NCBI GenBank assembly: GCA_002914845.1
Contig: JXTC01000038.1
Coordinates: 293,762-357,761, forward strand
Reading direction: 5' to 3'
Length of the DNA stretch: 64,000 bases
Origin: Trema orientale
Taxonomy: Eukaryota > Streptophyta > Magnoliopsida > Rosales > Cannabaceae
The notes below the pieces were generated by a model. The model saw only the letters and a list, made by a program, of their open reading frames with translations, was not told the origin of the DNA and did no database searches. How positions within the stretch are numbered: position 1 is the stretch's first letter; each line of letters begins with the position of its first letter. Shown piece after piece: positions 24,275 through 33,956 of the stretch. A program made the translations under genes and the position numbers.

Positions 24275-25455
24275 GATACTTATACCTACTTTTCAAAAAA
24301 TATTATCAAATTTACGCCCTTTCAAAAATAATAAAAATCTGTACGACATTTTTGTGGCATTTTTCTAAATACTTTGGAAGCTAGAAAATGCGGTGGCATT
24401 TTAGTAAATAAGTCTTTTTTTTTTTTTACAGGAAACTACAAAGGCTTCCTGGAAACCAATTAGGCTTAATTTGGTTTCCTATTGGCGGAGTGTTCTGTAA
24501 GTGAATAAATCACAGAAAACCACAAAAGTTTCCTAGAAAACACAAAAGTTTCCTAGAAATCAATTTGGTTTCTTTTAGCCGAAAGTCCTGTACGTAAATA
24601 AATCACATAAAAACACAAAAGTTTCCTAGAAATCAGTTTGGTTTCCTTTAGCCGAATGTCCTGTACGTAAGTAAATCACATGAAACCACGAACATTTCCG
24701 AGAAACCATTGTGGTTTTTTTTTTTTTTTGCAGAATGTCATGTAGATAAATAAATCATGGTTTCCTGGAAATCATCATGGTTTTCTTTTAGCAGAATGTC
24801 CTATAGCTACGTAAATCACAAGAAACCACGAAAGTTTCCTAGAAACTAATGTGGTTTCTTTTTCAAATCACAGGAAATAATGATTTCTTTTTTGCAGAAT
24901 GCCCTATAGCAAGAATTGGGTGAGGTATTGAACAAGGACGCTGAAAAATATGATCAAGTTCTCAAATTAAATAATTATATTTTTGAAGTAAAAGCAACAG
25001 AATTATATATTAGTTTTTGGATTCTAGCAATTGGTTTCCAATAACCAAATTGGTTTATAGTAATCAATAATTGAATTAACAAAATAGTTCTACTATTTAT
25101 GATAGAAACTAATTTAGTTTTCAGTTTTTATTAACTAAATAGTTATAATATTTATGGTAGAAACCAATATGGTTGTTAGTTTTTAGTGACCAATTTGGTT
25201 TCTAATTTCCAAAACTCAACTAGTTTATGATTGCTAATAATAAATTGGTAATTAGTTTTAAGAGTGATCAGCTACAAGTAGACTAGTAGCAAAAAGAAAC
25301 AAGAAAAAATAGAAATTCTAAGACGTTATTTGGTCTTTCTTAGCAAGAATTTATTACCTTTCTAAAAAAGATAGCACAAAAATAAGTAAAAATTTGGACA
25401 TAGTATTCTTGGTATTATTTATCAAAAGGTAGTACTAGGTGTCTTTTTCCTAAAA
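24275..25455. mobile_element. TIR element D carrying a GGTTTCC/GGAAACC array
   Basis: The left end (24278 on: GATACTTATACCTACTTTTC, AAAAATATTATC, then CATTTTTGTGGCATTTTTC) aligns with the reverse complement of the right end (GACACCTAGTACTACCTTTTG, ATAAATAATACC, then TTATTTTTGTGCTATCTTTT). The TIRs are about 90 bp and imperfect. The interior holds a tandem array of GGAAACCAC/GTTTCCT words (24430-24900), then a looser one of AACCAAATTGGTTT words (25020-25250). It has no ORF. The plan matches A and B, but the array motif is different. Confidence 0.55.
24430..24900. repeat. Tandem array, units of about 60-100 bp, with GGTTTCC/GGAAACC cores
   Basis: The word GAATGTCCTGTACGTAA (with variants) followed by AAATCACA recurs near 24487, 24580, 24653, 24733 and 24793, with a last partial copy at 24896. 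Between the recurrences lie CACAAAAGTTTCCTAGAAA and CAATTTGGTTTCTTTT, which form an imperfect inverted pair in each unit. Confidence 0.8.
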
Positions 25456-25679
25456 ACAATTGTCACTTGTATATTATTGGGAACCCCTTTAAAAATGAAA
25501 AAAAAAATTATAGAAATACGGTATCAGAAAAATAATACATTCTCATACGGCATACGAATAATATTTTTAAAAATCTGCTACTCTGCTGTCAAAAATGCAG
25601 TGACAAAATCGTAAAAAAAGGCCATCATTTTTAATAGTGTTATTTAATGAAAAGTGTAATAAAAGTAAAGTTAACTTGG

Positions 25680-25745
25680 TCAGTCTAGTAGCTGAGGTGC
25701 TTCTTTTCCTTCTTTATGCCATGGGTTTAATCCCTGCTGACCATT
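25680..25745 (+). other. tRNA-like (pol III A/B box) segment in element B
   Basis: CTAGTAGCTGAGGTGC resembles an A box. GGGTTTAATCCC (25723-25734) resembles a B box about 35 bases later, and GGTCAGTC/GCTGACC bracket the segment. It occupies the same place as the A/B-box pair in element A: downstream of the left TIR and upstream of the T-rich tract. Confidence 0.4.
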
Positions 25746-25969
25746 TTTAATTTTTATTTCATTGAGCCGTATGCTTTTTTTTTTTCTTTTTTTTCGTTTT
25801 TAATTTTTTTCTTTATTGAGTCATATGCTCCTTTTTTCTTTCATTTTTTTCTTTTTTGTTCTTTGAATAATTATTTTCCTTTCATATTTTTTAAATAAAG
25901 CACTAACTCAAATGAAAGTCTTAAGTATACGAGGAGCTACTTTTTTTTTTCAATCCTCTTAGTGGTAAT

Positions 25970-27310
25970 TGAAATATTCTTAGTAATAACCAATCTAGTT
26001 ATTATTTACTAATTTGAAGCTTTTCTAAATTCATATTTTTAAACTCTCTTAGTAATAACCAATTTGGTTACTGCTAATCAATTACTGGTAACTAAGAACT
26101 AATAACCAACTTTTTTTTTTCAATCCTCTTACTGGTAACCGAAAATCTTCCTACAAGTAATCAATCTAGTTACTGCTGACTAATTTAGAGCTTTTCTAAA
26201 TTTATTTTTGTAAATCATCTTAGTAGTAACTAATCCAGTTATTGGTAATTAGAAACTAGTAACCATTTTTTTTTTCTAATCCTCTTAGTGTTAACCGAAA
26301 ATCCTTTTAGTAGTAACCAATCTAGTTACCATTGACTAATTTGGAGCTTTTCTAAATTTATTTTTAAATTCTCTTAGTAGTAACTAATCTAGTTACTGCT
26401 AATCAGTTACTAGTAATTAGAAATTAGTAACTAATTTTCTTTTCAATCCACTATGATAACCGAAAATCCTCTTAGCAGTAACTAATCTAGTTACTGTTGA
26501 CTAATTTGGAGCTTTTCTTAATTTATATTTTAAATCCTTTTAGTAGTAACCAATCCAGTTACTGCTAATTAGTTACTACTAACTAGAAACTAGTAATCAT
26601 TTTTTTTTCCAATCCTCTTAGTGATAGCCGAAAATCCTCTTAATAGTAACCAATAGTTACCGTTGACTAATTTGGAACTTTTCTTTAATTAATTTTTTAA
26701 ATCCTCTTAGTAGTAAGAGTAACCAATCTGGTTACTGCTAATCAGCTACTGGTAACTAGAAACTAGTAATTATTATTTTTTTCAATCCTCTTAGTAGTGA
26801 CCAATCTGTTACCATTGACTGATTTGGAGCTTTTCTTAATTTATTTTTTAAATCCTCTTAATAGCAACCAATCTAGTTACTGCTAACCAGCTACTGGTAG
26901 CTAGAAACTAGTAGCCATTAGTATTAACCGAAAATCCTCTTAGTAGTAACCAATTTAGTTATCATTGACTAATTTGGAGCTTTTTTAAATTTATTTTTAA
27001 ATCCTCTTATTAGTAACCAGTTCATTTACTGCTAATTAACTACTGATAACTAGAAATTAGTAAATATTTCTTTTTTTTTTTCCAATCCTCTTAGTGGTAA
27101 CCAATCTAGTTACTGTTAATTAATTGGAGCTTTTCTTAATTTATTTTTTAAATCCTCTTAGTAGTAACCAATATGGTTACTGCTAATCAGTTACCAGTAA
27201 CTACAAACTAGTAACTTTTTTTTTTTTTTACCCTTTTAGTGATAACCAAAAATCCTCTTAGTAGTACCCAATATAGTTACCATACATTGACTAATTTGGA
27301 GCTTTTATTA
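25970..27310. repeat. Higher-order tandem array, unit about 160 bp, nine copies
   Basis: The marker TTTGGAGCTTTTCT recurs at about 26013, 26183, 26340, 26505, 26671, 26823, 26973, 27123 and 27295 (spacings 150-172). Each unit carries AATCCTCTTAGTAGTAACC, AATCTAGTTACTGCTAATCA, GTTACTGGTAACTAGAAACT and a poly-T stretch. GTTAC and GTAAC face each other repeatedly, so each unit can fold. A looser continuation runs to about 27700. Confidence 0.9.
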
Positions 27311-28794
27311 ATTTTTTTAGTTCTGTTTTTCTTCTTTTTTTTGTTTTTATTTTTCATCTTCTTTCATTCTTTTTCAATTTCACTTTTTGTGTCAAAACAA
27401 ATGCAACAAGAAATCTTCTCCACCTCCCCCCCTCTCTCTTAGGGAGAAAAGAAGCTACTTTTTTCTTTTCCTCTTCTCATAATAGAACTAATTTGGATAT
27501 TGCTTTCTAGTTACTAGTTACCAATTTTATTGCTGGTTACTAGTAATCGATTAAATTACCAGTAGCTAATCTTGTTACTAGTTACCTATTTATTTATTAG
27601 TTTCTAGACAATCTAGTTATTGGTTAACAATAACTAATCCGGTTATCAGTTACTAATTTCATTACTAGTTACTTTGGCTACCAGTAAGTTACCAAATATA
27701 CTTATAAAAGGAGAGAAAATCATATCTGGTAGTGAAGGGTAATAAAAATTGCACTTCATTACTACTTAGACAAGCCATATATTGCTTAGACTAAATTCAA
27801 TTATATAACCCCATATATCCAAAAAAATGAGTTATGACTAGAAAAAAGTAATTGGATTACATCCTTAACTACAGAGGAAGACTTTTCATGTTCGAAACTG
27901 AGAAATAGACAAGAACCTGACAATGCAAAAGTATTAAATGAATTCATATTTCCCAACATTAGCAACTTTGGTTACTACTTTCAGTTTCTCAAATTCCATA
28001 TTTGCTTCACTGGTTACTAATACATATTTTTCTCCTGTAATGCCATAGTATCTATAGTATTCTTCAACTCTACAAAGAACAAGAGCAGCTGTGGCTTCCC
28101 AATCACTCTTTTTTTTTCCTCAAACAACCTGCACATAATAACCATAAATTAAAAGATAATCAAAATAACAAGTAAACTTGACTATAGATTTTACATAAAT
28201 TATATACCCTGTAAACATACTTAAACTGACATGGTTATCAAATTACTTCCATTTTCCTCAAGACGATCAATAAGCTAAATACTTCTCCCTCCATTCTTCC
28301 TCAATCTTTTCTTCAATTTTACCTCACATGGTCCATGGCCATTAGGGACAGTGAGGGTAGTTCACTCAAAAAGTTCCTCATCAAGTATCATAGCACAACA
28401 AACTTTTTTGAGATTTTTTGAATTAGGTGCATATTAGATAAATGATTCAGAACAAGTTCCATGGTAAAAGTTCTGGAAAATGATCGTTTATATCCAATTA
28501 TCATGAATAATCAAACCAATGCCAATGCAACAAAAACAAAACAAAAACAGAATAGTAACAATAATAAAAAATTTTGTTTGGCTATACCATAATAGATCAA
28601 GGATTTAAAGCAAAGTCTACTAAAATAAAAAAGTGATTAAACAATCACATTATAATCATGAAAAAATCAAGTAATGCCCACCAACTAAAAGGAAAATCAG
28701 ACCCAAAATATTAATTGCAAATTTTGTTTGACCGTACTATCATGTACCACAAAAATCAAAAAAAAAAAAAAAAAAGAAGAAGAAGAAAACTTAC

Positions 28795-28899
28795 CTGTCT
28801 ATATTCTATCATGGCGGCTTCATCCAATACCACAGGAAAAACAGGCGTAGTTTTGGGCCAAAAAGCCGACTTTCGGTGATGATTTTCATACAGCATCAT
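28795..28899 (-). pseudogene. Exon-like relic with GRF zinc-finger-type protein texture
   Basis: On the minus strand a 35-codon open frame starts ATGATGCTGTAT and ends ...GAATATAGACAG followed by GTAAG, a consensus 5' splice site at 28794. The peptide has 'RRMMLYEN' at the start and 'DEAAMIEYRQ' at the end. It recalls the first exon of small plant GRF-type zinc-finger proteins (At4g04775-like: CGRRMVLYT...FWRC...DEAM). The expected Cys residues and the NPGRRF core are not preserved. Such genes are often found with DNA transposons. It lies in the GC-richer distal part of element B. The similarity is from memory and weak, so this is a candidate only. Confidence 0.3.
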
Positions 28900-29165
28900 T
28901 CTCCTCTTGCGAGTCCTCTACGGTTATTAGATGACATTGGCGACGAGAGCGGAGGAGACGAGATCACTGGCCATAAAAGCTGAGAAGACGAGTTCACCAT
29001 CTCTCAGATCTAAGTGAGCGAAAAATGAAAAGAGATGAAAAAAATAATATGGTATTTTTCGAAAAAGTACCTACGAAATTTCTAGAAAAGTAAGATACCG
29101 TAAATTTGACATTATTTTAAAAAACACGGTATATCTCCTCATTTCCTCTATAGTATTTTATAAAG

Positions 29166-30271
29166 GCAAGGTCCATCATTAGTAATAGCAAAACAGGCTT
29201 TGTTTTTGTTTGTTTTTTTTTAATATGTATCAAATGTTAAATGATAATTCTGATCCTAATCTAACTCACTAAACATGCCCAGGGAAATTTGGGCGATTGT
29301 TTGTTATGGAATTTTTTATTTATATTTTTCTTTTAGTAAAAAAAAAAAAAAAAGGAAGTCGATAGTATTCTCACGCTCCCTACCTAGTTTTTGCCATAAT
29401 AACTAATTGGGCCCAATAATCTCTAGGACCATAGATAGAACGATAATAGTCTTATTTCTATGCATTTTTTAGCTAGCAGGACATGAGTGCCTACTCACAG
29501 GATCCACTCATCAGATGACATGTTTCTAAAGTAACTCATAGGATCCACATTAGTGGTTACTATGTTTTTAATGTACATTTTTTTGTCAATATTTAGATGT
29601 ATATGATCTAAAGTGTAGAATGAGATTAGTTATCTAATATGCTTTTCAATGGAGATTTTTTTTTTCTCTGGGTATTTTAGCCAAGTTAAAAGTGACCTAC
29701 AATAATAGGTTAATTCCACTTATTTTCATTATACTTCCAATCATAAAAGGAAACTAATTACTTATATTTCAATTTAAATTTGGCTACATAATGAGTTTTA
29801 GGAATATTTTTACGTTTGTGGAATGAAATAAAATATCTCATTCAAGTTTATGGACAATTCTAATAATTATTTTCTTATATTTTTTAACTCTAATATTTTT
29901 ATAAGAGATGCAATATTTTTGGATTTATTATTTATTAGATTAGATACTTGATTTTTTTAGTTCTACCCAAATTATATTATAGATAGATTTTAATCAAATT
30001 GTACTATCATATAAAATTAGGGGTGTTCATAATGACTGAGAAGATCGAAGATCATAGTAAGAACTATATATGTATAATGTGATTTTTTAACTAAACTGTA
30101 GATATTATTACTGTTGTTGTTGTTATTATTATTGTTGTTGTTATTGTTATTTGTTTTTTGAAAGAAGTATTATCCGTTGTTAAAATAACTTCTTAAAATA
30201 ACTATGAAGAAATCTGCATCTAAAAAGAATAAATAAATAAATAAATAACAAAAAAAAAAGTATACGTGAAA
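29166..30271. other. Intergenic, no gene seen
   Basis: AT-rich spacer up to the assembly gap. It has trinucleotide-rich runs (TTG/TTA repeats near 30110-30150) and an AAAT run at about 30228-30248. No protein similarity. Confidence 0.6.
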
Positions 30272-30664
30272 NNNNNNNNNNNNNNNNNNNNNNNNNNNNN
30301 NNNNNNNNNNNNNNNNNNNNNNNNNNNNNNNNNNNNNNNNNNNNNNNNNNNNNNNNNNNNNNNNNNNNNNNNNNNNNNNNNNNNNNNNNNNNNNNNNNNN
30401 NNNNNNNNNNNNNNNNNNNNNNNNNNNNNNNNNNNNNNNNNNNNNNNNNNNNNNNNNNNNNNNNNNNNNNNNNNNNNNNNNNNNNNNNNNNNNNNNNNNN
30501 NNNNNNNNNNNNNNNNNNNNNNNNNNNNNNNNNNNNNNNNNNNNNNNNNNNNNNNNNNNNNNNNNNNNNNNNNNNNNNNNNNNNNNNNNNNNNNNNNNNN
30601 NNNNNNNNNNNNNNNNNNNNNNNNNNNNNNNNNNNNNNNNNNNNNNNNNNNNNNNNNNNNNNNN
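30272..30664. other. Assembly gap (393 N)
   Basis: A run of 393 N bases. Open frames spanning it are artefacts of the gap. Confidence 0.99.
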
Positions 30665-31067
30665 CCCTCCAATTTCATCAAATGAAAAACAGAAAACAAA
30701 CAAAAATAAAAATCTCGGTTGATATATTAGGTGTATCAGTGGATCGCACAGACAGAAAAATCAGAGAACGAAAAAGAAATCAAAGAACAGATAGAAGAGA
30801 GCATCATGTAAAGTACTGCAATTACGGATAGTATTTCTAGAAAACCAATATTAGTATTATGGTAGTTTTCTTTAGGAGGGAAAAAAAAAAGACGGCCAAA
30901 AATTGGAAAATTGCCATCCTCCTAAAATGCTACTCCGCCTGGTTACCACTAAATTCGAGAAAGGTTGGTAAGGTCAAGTGCCAAGACTGAAGATCTTTTA
31001 CGGTCCAGGTTCTTTGATCAATAACACTTTCAAGATTCAATTTCTTTCTACAGCAACTGACTAAGGG

Positions 31068-31590
31068 CATCTCATGCTTGGATATACTTTCAATTTTTTG
31101 TTTCTAATAATTGAAAACAAAAAATTTTGTTTATGTTTTTAAATTTTCAAAACTAAGAAGCTTGCTTTGTAAATTGTAACACACCAAATCACTTTTAATT
31201 TTGGAAAACAAAAAACACAAGCATGTAACTATAATTTAGAAAAATATCATTTTGAAGTTTATCTAGAAATATACCATTTAAGAAAATGTTACTTTTGAAA
31301 TTTATTTAGAAACATATCACTTTAGAGAAGTTTATTTACAAAAATGAGATTAAAATTATATTTAGAGACATACCACACTTTGGTTTACTTTTTTGTCCGA
31401 AAAAATGTATTTAAGGGAAAAATTTTCACTTCTATTATTTTTAAATTTTGTTTTACAATTTCTTTTAAATAGAAAACAGAAACAAGATTCCTAAGCATGT
31501 TTTCAAAAAGAAAACAAATTGTAATTTTTGTTTATATAAACAAAAAACAAAAAATAAAAGTATATCTGAATGCGTTTTCAAATGGAGCAG
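31068..31590. mobile_element. MITE with hAT-like termini
   Basis: The left end (GCTTGGATATACTTTCAATTT then TTTTGTTT) pairs with the reverse complement of the right end (GCATTCAGATATACTTTTATT then TTTTGTTT). The ends also share AAACATGCTTAGGAATC-like and AACAAATTGTAA-like inverted words. The centre (31225-31400) has a short imperfect direct repeat of TTTATTTAGAAACATATCAC type. Target duplication not clear. Confidence 0.45.
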
Positions 31591-32924
31591 CTTTGTACCA
31601 AAATTGTACTAAAATACCCATGCTATGGTTAGTTAGTTGACAAAACTAAATCGGTCACTTAATAAAGCTCAACTAATCACTTGACAAATTTCAACCAGTT
31701 AGTAAAAAAAAAAAAAAAAATCAACCAATTAATAGACAAACCTCAACTGGTTGGGAAAACATTAGTGGCAAATTTGAAACTTTACAATTAAAACTGCCAT
31801 TAAAAAAAATTAAAAATACACCACTAACCTTGCAAAGTTGAGAAACTCTAAGAACAAGTAGTGAGCCTAATTTCCTCCACAGAGGTTGGTTATCCCGGCC
31901 CAGGTCAACTTTGGTACAAGACAAATTTCTCGGCCCATTTCATGTTTCGGCCCATGATCCACGGGGTTGTCTTCCATTGGTGAGTCTGAAAGACCAACAC
32001 CATTAACGGTTGCTTAAAATTGATTAAAACCAATTCGAGGTAGCCTACTTTAAAAGGCAATCAAGTAAGTAAGACATAAAATTTCCTCAATCAAAGGAAT
32101 CCAATGATGACCAATTGTGATTATGGCGATTAAAGATGCTTAAGTTCTCGCAATGTGTTACACACTTATTATACTTTGTATGGAACGAAAAAATTGTACA
32201 CATAAGATAATTTAGAAGTTACTAATATACTTTTAAATACGTTGTAGAGAAACTAGAAAAGAATCTAATGACGATTTTTTCCACTTAAGTTATTCTCTGA
32301 GAAAAATGTGACACACTTTTACCAGCTTGATACATCTAAATTTTGTTTTCTTGTTTTGGATCAATGAGAGAACATATTCAACATCAAATTACAAAGCAGC
32401 AGTAGAAACTATAAAGCATTATATGAACTTTTTTTCCACAGAAATTTGAAAGAAAGATTATAAAATATCCTATTGTCAAAGAAAGATTATAAAATATCCT
32501 ATTGTCCTCTCATCAGTTTAAATTTTCATATTGAAAATGCATTGTGTTGCTCTCTTGTTGGAGAAGGTATTTTAGCTGCACAAAATTGAATAAGAACAAA
32601 TGTTAAGGAGAGTTAGAAACTGCAAAATACAGTATTGGGCTTTCTAGGTTTATGGGCTAAAAGTAACCAAACACGGCTGTAAAGGCGCTTTAGTCTCAAG
32701 GACTCGGTGTGTGTGGGTCCGAAGGGGTCATGATTCTTATGATAAGTCAGATGAATTATGCGTGCATTTGCAAGTAAACGCTTTCTTTAGGCAAAAACAA
32801 AGTAAACGCTCCCTTTTAATAGGAAAGATATTGATAATGAGCTAGCTAGACAAGGGAAATTAAAAAGACAGAGTACATATTTTATCCAAAAAAAAAGAGA
32901 GTTTATACATAACAAATTATCTTT
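31591..32924. other. Intergenic with one small tandem repeat, no gene seen
   Basis: AT-rich spacer. A run of CAACCAGTTAGT/CAACCAATTAATAG words lies near 31690-31735. No ORF with recognisable similarity. Confidence 0.6.
32451..32507. repeat. 29-bp perfect tandem duplication
   Basis: AGAAAGATTATAAAATATCC plus TATTGTC starts at 32451 and again at 32480, two copies with no mismatch. Confidence 0.95.
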
Positions 32925-33385
32925 TTTCACACTTCATTTAGTAAATGTCATTGTTTTTCATTTTTATAGCAAAATAATTGAATTTAGTAGTTTTGCCACT
33001 TAGTATCGCTATCCAGTTGATTTGATGTAGGTAAATCAGTTTTATACTAATGTATATAAGTTTTATATTGAGTGTATCTGATATATGATATATAAAACTG
33101 ATACAAATATATTTGGAATTGATAAACTCGATCATTTTAATATAAAGCATTATTCATACAACAACATAGCCATTTATATCATAAATCAGTAGATCAAATC
33201 TCACTATAAATCAGTTTTTTTTTTTTTTTTTGTAGAATCACCTTAAATCAGTTTATACTTTATATTAACTCATATAAATTATTATACTGAGTGTATCTGA
33301 TATAGTAAAAGTGATAAATTCGAATATTTTGCCATAAAACAAAAAATCGAGATATTTACGAAAATTGTGTGTGAAATAGGCCAAT
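32925..33385. mobile_element. MITE with TIRs of about 75 bp
   Basis: Left-arm words TTTTTCACACTTCATTTAG, TTTTTATAGCAAAATAATTG and AATTTAGTAGTTTTGCC align with the reverse complement of the right arm (TATTTCACACACAATTTTC, TTTTATGGCAAAATATTCG, AATTTATCACTTTTAC). The interior carries two copies of AAATCAGTTT...CTGAGTGTATCTGATATA (near 33030 and 33245). It is related in texture to the MITE at 23925-24206. Confidence 0.6.
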
Positions 33386-33496
33386 TCGCTAACAGCCCAA
33401 TAAAAATAGTCCATGGTCACACATAAATGTACTTAAATATTGAAGCCTTAAAATTCGAATACTTATGACCATATTAGGAAAAAAAAAAAAAAAAGG

Positions 33497-33956
33497 AAAA
33501 TTTACGTCTAGTATCGGTTTTTAAAACTTATTTTCATAAATACCTATTTTTAAATTTTCTTTCAAAAATATCCATTTTTATGGTCAATTTTATATGCAAA
33601 AATACGAGTAGTCCACATTTATAATATAAGTTTTATCTATGAGGTACATATTTCATGTGTAAAATATGAATGGTATATATTTACAATGTAAATATTTACT
33701 ATAGTTTATATTTTTCATTATAAATTTGATTTATGGTATATATTTTAAAACGTGTGTCAAATTTTAGTGTAATTTTCATTCATGAAATGTAGACCAAGCT
33801 ATATATTTCATGCATTTAATGTATACCGTGATATACATTTCATGTATAAATATTTTTCTAAAAATAGGTATAAAAATAGGTATTTATGAAATAAAAATAA
33901 AAAGTAAATATTTATAGAAATATGATTTTGAAAATGGGTATTTATGAACGTTTCCC
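33497..33956. mobile_element. MITE with TTTCATAAATACC termini
   Basis: TTTTCATAAATACCTATTTTTA at the left (about 33530) pairs with TAAAAATAGGTATTTATGAAA at the right (about 33868-33890). An outer copy ATGGGTATTTATGAACG lies at 33935-33952. The central part holds GTATATATTT/AAATGTATAC inverted words. It is non-coding. Similar words recur at 62570-62780. Confidence 0.5.

Larger units (their letters stand above)
25495..29165. mobile_element. TIR element B carrying a 160-bp GTTAC array
   Basis: About 3.67 kb. The left end (AAATACGGTATCAGAAAAATAATAC near 25515) pairs with the reverse complement of the right end (ATATACCGTGTTTTTTAAAATAATG, about 29105-29140). The order of parts equals element A: tRNA-like segment (25680-25745), T-rich tracts with GAGCCGTATGC words, tandem GTTAC array (25940-27700), AT-rich filler, and a GC-richer distal part (28790-29020). 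The right ends of A and B also resemble each other (TATATCTTCATTTCCCC versus TATATCTCCTCATTTCC). No transposase was seen. Target duplication not identified. Confidence 0.7.

Noticed and set aside
24430-27700. Regularly spaced repeats that might suggest a CRISPR array
   Set aside because: The units are degenerate and contiguous, without unique spacers. The sequence is a plant nuclear genome, and the arrays lie inside TIR elements.
30170-30703. Long open frames on both strands
   Set aside because: They consist of the 393-base N gap and carry no information.
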